The notes under the pieces were generated by a model. That model was not told where the DNA came from, did no database searches, and saw nothing but the letters and a program-made list of their open reading frames with translations. Below, piece after piece: positions 33,124 to 45,804 of a stretch of 64,000 nt of DNA. The translations under genes and the position numbers were made by a program. Location of the stretch: assembly GCA_001643675.2 (NCBI GenBank), contig LSRY02000038.1:876001-940000 (forward strand). The letters are read 5' to 3'. The stretch's first letter is position 1. Every line of letters begins with the position of its first letter. Source of the DNA: Monocercomonoides exilis (taxonomy: Eukaryota > Preaxostyla > Oxymonadida > Polymastigidae).

Positions 33124-33559
33124 AAGATGTTCAGGATATTCAAAAAAGTTGACAGTTAATTTTGCAAGACGCGGAATGATCAAAATATTTTTAATACGAT
33201 TCCAGTCTCATTGATTGAGATTTTGATAATAATATGTTGAATCTTTTGAGAATTATCTTGGAATTCATGTTTTTCTCTTTTATTATCTTTTTCTCATTAC
33301 GTATGCATTTCACTACAAAATAGAAATGGACAGATTGCTTGTTTTTTATATGCATGATTTTTTCTCCTGAAAAGTGAAATCGAACAATTGCCTTGATGAA
33401 AAAGAAAATGGGATTTATGAGTTTTCGACTTTGTTGTTCAAGTGGTAAAAAGAAGTTTTCATCAACAATAACTCTTTCGTTTTCACATTTTGGAAATTAA
33501 TTGATTTCTTTTTCCGCGAAAAGCTTGTCCTTTATTTTGCCTTTTTATTCAAGAGAAAT

Positions 33560-34387
33560 ATGATACTACAGAAGGAGTCGTATGAAGACAAAAATAGGCT
33601 CAAAAATCCCCAAATTACTACAGAGAAATATCAAATGCAGGCATTTTTGCAACACGAAGAAAATAGAGAAAATATTCATTCCGTGAAATCAAAGCTTCAT
33701 CGAAACTCTAAAGTTCCACAAATATCACAAGAAGATGCAGTTTATCCGCATTCAAAGTTTTTCAACATTACATCTATTAAACTTGTTCAATCTAAATCGC
33801 TTCGATTTCCGATGACCGTATTAAAGGAGATTTCTTTGGAAACGTTGAACGATTTTTTAAAGCCGTTAATTGAAAAATCACATTGGAATTTAGGAAATGC
33901 GGTATCTCATGAAAGATGTGAAACATTACAACTTGATGGGAAAGCTGTGGATTTACCTTCAAGTTCTCCGATTCAGGCAAATACTTCAAAATTGAGTTCA
34001 AACGATCGCTCATTAATGAGTCAAGAAGCCATTGATCAAAGACAACAATTTAGTCCTTCTCCATTTGCATCACTTCAAGCAGGTGCGGATTTTCCCGAGA
34101 CATCTTTTGATGAGCGATCGTCATCGATGCAAAGCGATGATTTGGATTCTGAACTTCTTGCTCATGTGCTGCAGATGGAGGAGGATGAGCAAATGGCAAT
34201 TGAAATAATGAAGCGTGATTGCGCACCGGGTGAAGTTCCTTATGCTTTTTCAGACACTGGTCCAAAACATTCGCAGCAGAAGGAATATGATCTTCCAACT
34301 TCTTCTTATTATGATTTCATTTCACAACCTTCGCACCATTCATCATCTTCGTCTTCTTCTTCATCTTCTTCGCATTCATCATCATCT

Positions 34388-34419
<32 letters not shown>

Positions 34420-35515
34420 CTCTTATAGTTCGTCTTTTGCATCATCTGCCTTTTCATCACCATCTTATATGGGCCATTCTGGGATGGATGAAGACGCATT
34501 TCCAAGTTCCTTCGAATTAGACGACGAAACTCGACTCATCGAAAGCCTGCTTGAAGGCATTGCAGACGATGAAAGCAGCAACATTTACTCTGCGCTGAGT
34601 GAAGGCGATACAAGAAATGCAGTCAACACCAGAAACACCAGAAATGGTAGGAATGCTAACAGTAATACCAGAAATGCAAGAACTGCAAGTGTTGGCAGAG
34701 GAGCAGTGGCAGCAGCCGCAGCGAAAAAACCAGCAGCGAAGGGAAGCCAGCGGAAGGAGGAAGACATGCGAGAGAGAGAAAGGAATGTTAGAGAGCAAAG
34801 AGAGATAAGAGAAGCCAATAGACGAGAGATGGATCGGAATGTAAAGGCGGAGCAGACGGCACAGAAGGCAGCGCACGACACGAGGCAGCAGGCAAGGCAG
34901 GCGAAAGAGAGGGCCGAGCGGATGAGGAGAGAGCGGATGCGGCAGGAGGCAGACAGACAGAGGAGGCAGAGGAGAGAAAGAGAATGGGGTGGTGGAGGTG
35001 GAGGAGGAGGGGGTGGAAGAGGAGGAGGAGGAAGAGGATGGGGAAGAGGGAGTGTGTTTGCGGGGGGGATGGGCCAGGCAATGGCGGTGGATGTGGACAG
35101 CATGACGCACGAAGAGCTGCTGGATCTGTGTGAAATGATAGGCGATGCAGAGAACAGAGGCATTTCAGAGCAAGATTTTGCAGCTCTTCCGACGTGGGTG
35201 TATGAGGAGAGTGGGGAGAAGAAGAAGAAGAAGGGGAAAGGGAAGGGGAAGGAGAGGATAAGAGATGAGAAGAATGTGAGGGGATGTGAAGAAAGAGGAG
35301 GAGGAGGAGGAGGAGGAGAAAGTGATGATGATGAAGAGGAAAATGATGAAGAGGAGGAGGAAGAGAAGCTGACGACATGCTCCATTTGCCTGATGGATTT
35401 GGAGGAAGGCGATCTTCTTGTTTGCCTACCGTGCGTTCATTCATTCCACTACGAATGCATCAAGCGATGGCTTCTGATTAAGCGTGATTGCCCCATATGC
35501 AAACAATCTGTTTGA
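33560..35515 (+). CDS. RING-H2 finger protein, probable E3 ubiquitin ligase
   Basis: A 651-residue single-exon frame with a good ATG. Order: a hydrophilic N terminus, an acidic helix near 205-225, a poly-Ser run (about 260-295), an Asn/Arg-rich segment, a long Arg/Glu/Ala-rich coiled coil (about 395-475), a Gly-rich stretch (about 475-505), a Lys-rich and an acidic tract, and a C-terminal RING. The zinc ligands are Cys607, Cys610, Cys625, His627, His630, Cys633, Cys644 and Cys647 (C3H2C3), with Trp637 in the usual E2-contact position. RING-H2 proteins recruit E2-ubiquitin; the substrate is unknown. It ends in TGA. About 40 Gln codons by eye, all CAA/CAG. Confidence 0.85.
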
Positions 35516-35784
35516 AAGTGTTGCACCATGTGAGAACGCGAAAGTCTAAATATACAAAATTTATACAAATAACGATATGAATGCAAAGATGGAATTAATA
35601 GTTTTTAATTTTATAGGTGTTTTCATGCATTCAGTTTGATAACTTTGTTTCGTTCATATTTTATAGGATTATCAGTATTTTTTTTTTAAATTTTTATTTA
35701 AACATAAAATTTTTTCTTTTTCTTGGAAATAATAATACAAAATGAAAAAGAATCAAAGACCATTATTTTTTTCATGAATTTCGT

Positions 35785-37613
35785 ATGGGAAGAAGACCAC
35801 AGCAATATCTCACTGCATATGTCCCAGGTTAGTATTTGTTTTGAAGTTTTGAAATATTTATGAATGTTCTTGCAAGTCATGTTTGGAAAGGGGTCTTATC
35901 CCCTTGTAATACTAGTATCTGCATATTTTATATGTCTCCTTCTTGCTGCGAGACAGACGATAGATAATTTCCGTAGAATTTCAAAGGTGAAGAATAAATC
36001 ACGAAAGGCGTTTCTGCTTGTCTTTTCGTTGTTTCTTTGCACAAGAATTATCACTTACACAGTACCATTTCCATTTAATGAAATGTGGGGAAATCTAATT
36101 GCAGATCAGTTTCCAAGATTTTTTTTATTTTTTGCGTGGGAACTTTTGGCACTTTGGATGGGTGAAGCTATTTTTCCACAGCCAAAAGGAAAACAGTGTT
36201 GCAAATATTTTTATCAAATTCTAATCTTCGCAGTTCTTGGATTAATGTTCGTTGCATGCATATGCGTTTCTACCCTTTCAAATGCATTGAATGTATGCAC
36301 ATTGTTTTATTTGTATTTGTAATTCATTATATTTCATATTTTATTGACAATAATAATAAAATTTCATGTGTAACTTTTCGAACATGCAGGATAAGCATCA
36401 TCAAGCTCTTATGATTATAAATTCTATTCTGTATTTCACTATTGTAATGTTTATATCTTCGTATGAATTTCGATTAATTCGAATATGCTGCACGTCAAAG
36501 CTTTCTGGGGTAATTCGCTTCCGGATGCATCTTATGGTGATTTTGATATTATTCATGTGGATCATATTCATTGCACGGTTCTGCTGGTCATTCTTCAAGA
36601 TATTTCATATCAATAAACTCAGTCAATACGTCGATGAATATTCAATAAAGTGCTATTTTGATGATTCAAAATGGTTTGTGACTTAGTTTTATATTTAAAA
36701 CAAATCTTTTGAAAAAATAATAAAATATTTATTCATATGCTTATATTTATTTTCATAACATGCATATTTCTCATAATCACAATTACAATCATGTTTTTGC
36801 ATCGATTTCCTTTTTCTTACTCTCTTTTCCTTCTTCACTTCTTCCCTTTCTCTCCTCCTTCCCAGTGGCCAGCTGTATCTCCGCACAGTTGCCCTGCAGT
36901 TCTGCTGGGAGATTCTCCCCTCAGTCATCTTGCTGGTGATGTTTTCTGTATTGGAAGTGCACACGAAGCCGAATGCGAAAGCGAGCAGATACACTTTGGA
37001 GAGAGGGGGAGCGGGTGGAGGAGTGGGAGGAGGAGGAGGAGGAGGAATTGGGGGAAGCGGAGAGGAAAGAAGATCGCTGAGATATCGAGGAGAGGATGGG
37101 AGTGTGAGTGAGAAGATGAAAGGGGCAGGGAAGAAGAAAAAGAAAAAGAAGAAGAAGAAGAAGGGGAAGAAGAAGAAGGGAGCACAGCTGTGGCAGGAGA
37201 CAGAAGGGTACATGTCGCAATACCTGACACTGGAAGACCAGATTCAGAGCGATCTGCCAATTGCGTTGGGCGCAGAACATCTGGGCGGAGAATCTGTTGG
37301 AGTGCCATTTCATTCAAACTCTGCTTCCTCCTCTTCTCTTTCTCCTTCTCCTTCTCCGTCCTCTTCCATTTCAGTTGCTTCCTCTTACACTTCCTTTTCT
37401 CCTTCCTTGTCGCATGAGGAGGATCCGAATTTGAGGGTGTTTGAGAGCCAGCGCGGAGACGAAGAGAATTACGATGGGATTTCGATGCGGACAGAAGGGA
37501 ACGTCGGAGAAGAAGACTCGATTTATGCAGAGGAAGGAGAAAGCGAAGGAAATGGAAGAGGAGGAAGAGGAAGAGGAGGAGGAGGAGGAGGAAGAGATGA
37601 GAGGTATGTTTGA
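35785..37613 (+). CDS. Multi-pass membrane protein, THH1/TOM1/TOM3 (GPR137-like) family
   Basis: Four exons: 35785-35827, 35877-36292, 36390-36673 and 36866-37613. Introns are 49, 97 and 192 bp; the join is 1,491 nt (496 aa). The short first exon is needed to put an ATG in frame (MGRRPQQYLTAYVP then FGKGSYPLVILVSAYF). About seven hydrophobic segments occupy the first 280 residues. Marker stretches are RFFLFFAWELLALWMGEAIF, VILILFMWIIFIARFCW and QLYLRTVALQFCWEILPSVI. These fit the THH1/TOM1/TOM3 domain of vacuolar/lysosomal seven-TM proteins. The C-terminal 200 residues are a low-complexity cytoplasmic tail with Gly, Lys, Ser and Glu/Arg runs and no recognisable domain. Confidence 0.75.
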
Positions 37614-38337
37614 GGAAGGAGGAAGTGAAATTCAGTGAATTTTGTGGAGGAATTAATGATAGTGAATACTTTTTTTTTGAATAAATAAAAGGAAGAGAGA
37701 GAAAGAGGGGGGAGGGGGAAGAAAGGCAAACAGAAGATGAAATGAATAAGGAATTTTATGAGAGGGTGTGAAGAAGAGTTGTGAAGGAATATAGCTGAGA
37801 TTGATCGAAGAAGAGGAAAGGAATTAATATGAGAGATTGTATTGAAAGATAAAGAGGGAGTTTAAAGAAGACGAAAGAGAAAGAAAGAAAACAAAAGAAT
37901 TTTATGGGCATTGAAAGATAAATGGATTGTTTGAATAACAGATGAAGGACGAAGCAGCAACATGACAAAGAATGGAGGATATTTGCTTTAATGTTGATTA
38001 ACAAGCATTTCATTCATGTTTTGTTTTATTAATACATTATTTGATGAACTGTAATGTTCTCTTTCTTTCTTTCTTTCTTTTTTCTCTTTCTTTTTTCTCT
38101 TTCTAATAATTCTCTTTCTTTTCCGATTATTTTTTATTTTTCTATAGAGATGGTTTAGCTGTTGTTATTCCTGTGTAAATTGATTTGATGAGTGTATTTT
38201 TTGATGATAATTTTTTTGAGGTTATTTTTCATATTGTTTTCTTTTCTTTAATAGCAATAAGAAATAAATATAAAAATAAATATTTAATTTATTTTTTTAT
38301 CTTCCTCTATTTTTCATTTCACCTCCAATTGACATTT

Positions 38338-38380
<43 letters not shown>

Positions 38381-39195
38381 AATTGGAATCTCTTGCTTGT
38401 AATCTTTCGAGGTTCTTCTTCTTCTTCTTGTAAATTTGTTTTTTTAAAAGAGGCGTGACTTAATTTTATTTTTCATATATTTCCTTCTTCTTCTTCTTCT
38501 TCTTCTTCTTCTTGCCTTTTTCTTATTTATCTTCTAAATATTATCTTTACTTTTCTTTACTTTTCTTTACTTTTCTTTTCTTTTCTAACTTTTTTTTGAA
38601 TTCTTTCTTTTTTCTATTTATTTCACATGAGTTGTAAAACCTATATTGAAGGTTTATTTATTCTATTTTATTTGATATTTTCATCTTTTTTTCTCCTTCT
38701 TTTTTCATTTTCTAGAAAAAATATTTTCATTTTTTCATTTATTTTTTTAACTTGGTGTGATTTGAGCTGTTTGATCGATCAAAAAGAAAGTTTTTTTAGA
38801 GATTTTCAATTTTGAAGAAAAATTGAATTATGTTATTCTTTTTTTTTCTGTTCAAAAATTTTCTTTTTAATTAATTTTTATTTAATTTTTATTTTTATTT
38901 TTCTTATGTGTTGCAATTTTTCATTGGATTAATTCTATTATATCGTCTGAGTTTGAATTGAACTATAATATTTCCTGATACATTTTTTCTTTCTTTCTTT
39001 CCATTTCTTTTTTCTTTTCATTTCTTCAATATCCATTTCTTGAATGAGTTTAAATGTTTCATTTAATTTAATTTCTTTTTCTAAGCACATCAAAAGCTGC
39101 TTAATTCCATTTCAGAGTGTTATGAAGGCCAAACACTGGAAGATTTTCTTTTCTCTCTCTAATTTATTTTCATTGAACTTGAAGGTTATTAAGGA

Positions 39196-39232
<37 letters not shown>

Positions 39233-39612
39233 TTTAAGAAAGAGCTTTTGAAGAAGGAGAAATGGACAGTTAGATCTTTTGTTCCGATAATTTGATATCC
39301 GTTAAAGAATGAGTGGGATAAATTAAGATACTAAAATTATAATAAGGCAAAAATATGGTATTTTCTGTTTTTTGATGAAGATGCAGTAGAAGGAAAGATT
39401 AGAAAAGAAAAAGATAAAACAAAAAATTCATCAATTAATAGATTTCATTTTTTGCATCTGAAGTGCAGATAAAAAATAATCAAATACAAAATATCGAACG
39501 AAGTAGAATTCAGGGGGAAAAACTCTTTTTCTCGGATAAAGAAAAAAGCGAGCAAATATTTTGCACGAATTTTGGGAAATGACAACAAATAAACAAATAA
39601 AAACATTTCTTT
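37614..39612. other. Spacer with microsatellites
   Basis: No supportable gene over 2 kb. Simple repeats include (CT)n at 38342-38378, (TTC)n near 38483-38513 and (GA)n at 39199-39228. A short plus frame at about 39100-39295 straddles the (GA)n and may be accidental. Confidence 0.65.
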
Positions 39613-40957
39613 TCAGCAACATATAAAATATTCTTCAATGTTTTTCATGAAAAAAGAAAAACTAAGCCAATTAATAATCTTTAAATAGTGCAATCCGATG
39701 ATACAGTCTTCATATCCTTCTTCTTCCAACTTCTCAAATATCTTTCTTTTCACCTTTTCTCGTTTGGCTTCAAAGTTTTTCTTTTCGTTTATGTTCTTCA
39801 ATCTTTCGCAAACAGACCAAAAAAATTCCACAGAGCCATGAATTAATTCATTGGAAGTCGCCAATTGAACAATAATCTCCAAGGCCACGTCAACAGCTCC
39901 GCTTTTCAGCAAGTCATCAACCATTGCAACTCTCACTTCTGTTGCCTTTTTTAATGTATCAATACACTGACAGCTAATAACTTCGGAATTTTCTCTTGAT
40001 GCCAGAAATATCTGAACAATGCTGCTTAAAAGTCCAACAAATTCGCCATCGCGCGGTTTGCACGAGGCAAAGAAATAAAAAATTACAGAGAGCCATCTCC
40101 TGATAACAAGTGCTTCTTCCGTTTCTTTCTTTCTTTCTTCTTTTCTCTTCCAATCCACACTCTTTGACAGTTCATCCAATTCTCGCACTGCTTCTCTCAC
40201 AAAATGCAGCTCATTCACAACCACTCCTTCCAAGCTTTTATCTCGGTGAAATCTCTTGATCAAAAATTGCCAAGCAGACTGGTACGCAAGTCGTGTCAGA
40301 TTCTGATGCTCCTGATGATATTGAATAATCTCTTTGATTTCATTCAGAAACAGTTTTGGTTCCATTTTCTAATATATATATATAACAATAATATCAAAAA
40401 GGAAATAACAACGTTCATACGAAATAATTGTCAACGCGGCTCAAAGCCAATAAAGCGATTTCCACATCTTTTTGAGTTTCTTCATTTCCCTCTTTCTTCA
40501 ATGCAACCTTCAGAAGGCAAGGCATACAAATCGATAGTAATTCTGGAAAAAATATGCCGCTAAGCAATAGATAGCATTCACAAAGATCAATCAGAAGCTT
40601 CTCGTTCTTTCCTTCTTTTTTCTGTTCTTCATCAATTATCATTTTCTCAAATCTTCTGTACAGTAAGGAATTAAATAAGCCAAAAATCCACGAGTTCAAA
40701 AGAACTTTACAAGATCCAATGTGTTTCATCAACGAAATTGCATTTCCCATCGAAAGTTTCTTTTCTTCAATTATTTTGTCCAATTTGTTGAATAGCTCTT
40801 TTGTGAAAACGGAATCAAATTCTTTTTCACTCATCCCGTCCATTATTTCATTCATTTCTTCTATTTTCTGCTTCTGCTCTTCTTCAGTGAATTGTTCCAA
40901 CTGCGAAAGTTTCTCTAAAAAAAATGTAAAATCAAAAGAGAAAAAATATTCATTCAT
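39613..40957 (-). CDS. Helical-repeat protein of an unrecognised multicopy family
   Basis: Two exons, 40421-40957 and 39613-40368, with a 52-bp phase-0 intron (GTATGAACG...ATTAG); 430 aa, ending TGA. The start is uncertain: the ATG at 40957 is open, but a TTTTTTTTAG just inside could be a splice acceptor from an upstream exon. The protein is all-helical by eye, with Leu/Glu/Lys repeats such as EEQKQKIEEMNEIMDG, LLIDLCECYLLLSG, CLLKVALKK and LTRLAYQSAWQFLIKRF. It resembles ARM/HEAT-like solenoids but I cannot name it. A decayed copy sits inside the hAT element at 49.1-49.8 kb and shares the intron position and part of the intron sequence, so this is a family of at least two members. Function unknown. 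Confidence 0.7.
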
Positions 40958-40969
40958 TTTTAAAACCAA

Positions 40970-42020
40970 CTATTTCTTATAAAACGTTGCAAACCCAGAA
41001 ATATTTGCTTTTTTGAAGGTGACTGTGAAATCGCAAAATGAATTCAAAACAAATAATAAATATATTTTTAGTATTGTCGAAAATATTCGCATCAAAAGAA
41101 TTAAAAAACAAAAAATCATATGTCTAAAACAGAGAATTATATACATCTTCATTTTTCATCAATTGACTTTTGCCTCAAATCAAGCAGATCTCGATACAAA
41201 ATAATCTTGTTTTTGAACAAATAAATAAGGGTTCACAACCTATAATTTTATAAGTGAAGGATTTTTATTGGTGATTGTCTGAAATAAGGGCATATTTGAG
41301 CTGCTTAGGCACACAGCCACAGATTCACATGCGAGTTATAGCACTGCAGAAGAACAGGGATTTAGCTTACAGATGGAGGAGCATTGGCTGTTTGCATCGA
41401 TTGCTTGCGAAAAGTGAATTGATGGGAGAAATGGCATGAAAATTGAACTTGGTTGTGTATTACAAAACATATGACACAACGTCTATTGTAATATTTTGGA
41501 TGAGAAATAACTCAAGCAAGATGCAGAAAAAAAGCGAGTTGTATGGAAGAAAAATTGAATTGCGCTGCTAGTTCATAAAGAGGGAAATATGTTTCACCTG
41601 GCATATCTTTTGAACAGGATTTATTTTGTGCGCTTTCTTTTTCTTTTTTTCTTTTATTTATTTATTTATTTATTTTTCACATTTTTGAATAGCTTTTTAT
41701 AAAAAAATGAATAAATCACTTCAAAAATCGTATATTTCAAAAAGATGTGATTGAATTATTTATAAAAAGAATGAGTTACAGCGCCAATGGACTAAAGCAA
41801 GAAAATTCAGCATTTGCTATGCGGATGACTGAAACATAATAAAAATCAAAAGTTCATAGGAAAAAGTGAATTTTGAAATTTCGATAAGTTTGATTATTGT
41901 TTAAAAATTTTGAGAAAGAAAGAAAGGAAAAGAAAAATTGTAATTATTATTAATAAGAATTTGCTTAAAAAATCTTCATCAGAATAAACAAATCATACAC
42001 TTTCTCTTTATAAGCAGTAT
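40970..42020. other. AT-rich spacer
   Basis: About 1 kb with no gene-like frame. Around 41280-41420 the sequence is less AT-rich and could be an old gene or element relic. Nothing there is recognisable as tRNA or another structured RNA. Confidence 0.5.
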
Positions 42021-44799
42021 CTAATTGAGTACGTTGGGGATGGTCTGTGCGATGAGGAAGGAGTTCAGGCTCATTGAATCATCAATGTATTCCAACTGCT
42101 TTGACAACTCTCCAACTCTGAAGAATGAAAAAAAAAAATGAATGATAGATAGAATTATATATATGTAACAGGATCAAATGATAGATAAATAAAAAAATGG
42201 AATGACATAATGATATAAAGACATAAAGATAAAATCCCTCAAAATATAAAAATTCATAAATAAAATGTAACAATCATTCATAATCATTAATAATCCTATT
42301 CATTTATGACTATCATTCATATTCATTAACCACCAACCTTCCCATCTCCTTCACCAGAGAGAATGCTCTTTGAAGCTCTTCTGTCTCTGCCTTCGATGCT
42401 GTTCCTGACTCAAACGTGACAGTCCCTTCTTTCTCATCCAGAACTGTATAGATTCCTTGTTTGTATGCCTTTTATTTTATTTTATTTTATTTTTGGAGGG
42501 GGAAGGGGAAGAAGAAGAGAAGGAAATAAGAAAAAAGAAAAAAGAAATAAAATCAAATCAAATCAATTAAAATAAAATAAAAAATAAAAAATATTATAAA
42601 ACAACAAAATATGATATCAAAGCAAATGATAAATAACACGAATATTCCATTTCTCTTTTCTTTGTCTTTGTCTTTCCTCACAAAATGCACAAACCATGTC
42701 GAGAATCGTGTGGATGGTTTCGCTTGTGGTGCTGCACTGTGTCTTTGTCCTCACATCTTTCAGCTTCATCGCACCAAAAGTCTGATTAGATATGATTGAG
42801 GAATTAGAAATAAATAAATAAAGAAATAAAGAAAGAAAGAAAAAAAGAAAAAAAGAAAGAAAGAAAAAAAGAAAAAAAGAAAGAAGATGAAGAAAGTATT
42901 TAAAAAGGAAAATGATTCATAGAGATAGAATAACATCAAAATATTAAAAACATCAAGAAAAGATAAAGAAAATTATATTGAAAAATATCAAAAAAAAAAT
43001 GCCATTATAAAATTCAAAGAAATTCAATGATAAATAAATAAGCATGTGTGATATGTTCATCTTTTTTCATTATTTTTATAACTTCTTCCTTCCTTTTTTC
43101 TTTCTCCTTTTCTTCTTTCTCCTTCTCTTTCTCTCTTTCTCCTTCTCTTTCCTCCTTCTCTTTCTCCACCCACACATACCTGTATCATTCTCGAGAACTG
43201 CCTCTCCTTCATCGACTTTGCCACAATGCGTGCCAAGCCGAGTGTTGCGTCCTTCACAAACTCCTCTTCTAGCTCAGTCACTCGTGCTGCAACAATGTTG
43301 AAGTCCACAAGAAGATCATCTTTGGAAGAAGAAGAAGAAGGGGAGGAGGAAGAGGAAGAGGAGGAAGAAGCAGAAGGAGAAGAGGAAGAAGAAGGGTTCA
43401 TTTCATTAGCAGAAGAAGAAGAGGAGGAAGAGGAAGATGAAGAAGAAGCAGTAACACACGCCATCATCAGGCGCTGGTATGGCTCAGTGTGCTGGATGAG
43501 TTCAGAGAGGTTTGTTTCGCTCATGTGGGCGATGGGCGATGGAGGATAGCCATCTGCAATGAGAGAGACGAGAATGTAGCGCTTGTACATCATCAGCACA
43601 ACTGAAGTGAGCTTGGAGAAGGGGACAGTCAGACCCTTAGGGAATGAAAAGGGAAAAAAAATTTGGAGTGTATATTTAATATAATATAATATAATATAAT
43701 ATAATATAAATATAAATATATTATTATTATTATTAGAAAATTAAATAAATAAATAAATATGAATATAAATATAAATGAAACAAAATAAATTGAAATATAA
43801 TAATTAAAAAGAAGACACAAAAATTATAAGAAGAATGAAAGATGATAAAGAGATTGGATAACGGTAAAAATACATATCATTTTTGATTTCAAATGAGCAA
43901 ATGTTTGAAAAAAAGATATTTTAACACGATTCAAAAGCAACAAAGAATAATTCGAACAACTAACGAAGAGTATAAAAAACATACCATTTTAAACAAACGT
44001 TGAGCATCTGAAAACTTGTGATAATGAGAGCAGATCAATCCAGCATTATAAAAATACAATTGGATTTGTGAAATCTTCATGTCTTTTGAGAAAATACCAA
44101 AAACTGGGCGTGTAACATATGGATAAGCAGCATCTAAATACTTCATTTTTAAGCATTGCTGAAATAAATTAATTTTACAAAAAGATAAATGCACTCAAAA
44201 ATCAATATTTTAGAATTCTCAAACCTCAAGAAACATTACATCAATATCAGAGATTTCTCTTTGTGGATTGTCAAGTACTTTCATGCAGCATCGAAGTATA
44301 AAAAGCATTGCGAATGGATTTTTGTTTTCGAAGTATTTGTTGCACCATTCGACAATATCCAGTACTTGATCAGTAAAACGATAAAATCCGTCTAAATACA
44401 TCTTATCAACAAATTCCAACTGTCTGAAAAATTCATAAACTTCAAGAAATAGCTCATCTCTTGGCTTGAGATCTTGAATTTTTAAAGAGCTGAGAAAAGT
44501 TATCAATCCTAAAAATAAATTGACATTCAAAATAAAAGGCAAACAGAAGATAACAATGGGCCAATGGGTGTTCTGAAGTTGGTAAGTGTGGTAGTATTGC
44601 AGATATTTGTACCTTTTGATTCGTTAAAAATTTCTAAAAAAAGTAATTGCATTCGATTAGTACATCAGCCACCTTTGTTATTTCAAACCTCATTTCCATG
44701 AATATAGTCGAAAAGTTCTTCAGGTGATGTGCGGAAAGTTCTTGCGTCTGTTATAAACCTTTCTATTTTTTCCCCGATTGTTTGAGGTTGGAACATCAT
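42021..44799 (-). CDS. CSN3: COP9 signalosome subunit 3 (CSN3)
   Basis: Eight exons: 44689-44799, 44545-44633, 44225-44489, 43985-44158, 43180-43635, 42695-42781, 42338-42468 and 42021-42117. Introns are 55, 55, 66, 349, 398, 226 and 220 bp; the join is 1,410 nt (469 aa). CSN3 is a PCI-domain subunit of the complex that removes NEDD8 from cullins. Diagnostic matches to the family: ILPHLPTSEHPLAHCYLL early on, YLDAAYPYV, FYNAGLICSHYHKFSDAQRL, MYKRYILVSLIADG (metazoan form YKKYILVSL), and a C terminus with LEYIDDSMSLNSFL. Human CSN3 is about 423 aa; most of the extra is a Ser-rich insertion in exon 5 (about residues 275-320). The first stop is TAG, with TGA 14 codons further on. With CAND1 in the same window it points to a working cullin-RING cycle. 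Confidence 0.87.
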
Positions 44800-45804
44800 C
44801 TGGCGAAAAATTCAGATATATTATGGGTGATTCCCAGTTTTGTGGTTTATGTTAATGCATATTGTTTTGAAAATCAATGTCAATAAAATTCAATGGATAT
44901 TACATTGTTTGAAATTTGAAATTACAACAATTTATGATTAATTTGTTGAAGTTAATTGAATGATAAGATTTTTATCAAAAAAAATTCTTTTTTCATCTAT
45001 TGTAAATTGCAGTTTTTATTTTTAAGTTGTTTAAAAATTTGGAACAAAAATAGAACAAAGAAAATATTTACATATCACGAACATATAAATCTCTTTTGGT
45101 ATTCTCAATTAACAAAGGCATTACAAAAAGTATCGATAAACTCTTTATCATACGAAAAAGAAAAAGAAAACTTTGAATTTTTTCAAAAAAAACGCATTAA
45201 AATAAAAAGTGCTCTGAAAAGAATATTAAAAACAAATGACGAATGAGCTGTAATATATATATGTATATATATATGCATACAAATATACTTTAATGAAATT
45301 CATTGGGAAAAACAACGAATTTTTTAACATGAAAAAGAATTGTAATTGTAAAAAACAAAGCACTGAAATAAAAAGACAAAAAAATTGACACGAATATCAC
45401 GCTTGCAAAAGAAAAATTTATCGATTTTCCGTCTCAATTGCAAATGTACATAGTTAATTGTCCATTCAGAAAAAATAACACATTTCTATATTATCAAAAT
45501 TTACAGTCATTAAACAACAAGAAAACTCCAACATTTATCTCGAAGAAAATCTCAATTTCTGAAAACTTCTCAAACAAAACAACAATATCTTGTCTCTTTA
45601 AAATCTCAAAAAGCAAATAATTAAAATAAAATAAAATAAAATAAAATAAAATAAAATAATATAAAAATATCAATAAAAATAACTTATTGCTCGTTTTCTT
45701 TTTCTTTTTCATTCTTCGGATCCAAAACAAATGTCTAAATCAAAATGCGACAAACCAAACTTCAATTGTATTTAAAATTTGTGTTGCTTCGCATCAATTT
45801 TTGA
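44800..45804. other. AT-rich spacer
   Basis: About 1 kb without a convincing gene. It includes an AT dinucleotide run near 45250-45280 and AAAAT pentamers near 45620-45660. Short lysine-rich frames are composition artefacts. Confidence 0.65.

Noticed and set aside
34317-35444. Ser/Pro/Cys-rich minus ORFs opposite the RING gene
   Set aside because: Shadows of the poly-Ser, Arg/Glu and Gly-rich coding runs; the plus frame ends in a complete RING-H2 motif.
36695-37317. Minus-strand Ser/Leu/Pro-rich ORFs opposite the TOM1-like last exon
   Set aside because: Antisense of Gly/Lys/Ser repeats in a gene whose four exons join in frame.
41260-41460. Possible structured RNA or tRNA in a less AT-rich spacer stretch
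   Set aside because: No A/B box or cloverleaf could be drawn by eye; no tRNA was found anywhere in the window.
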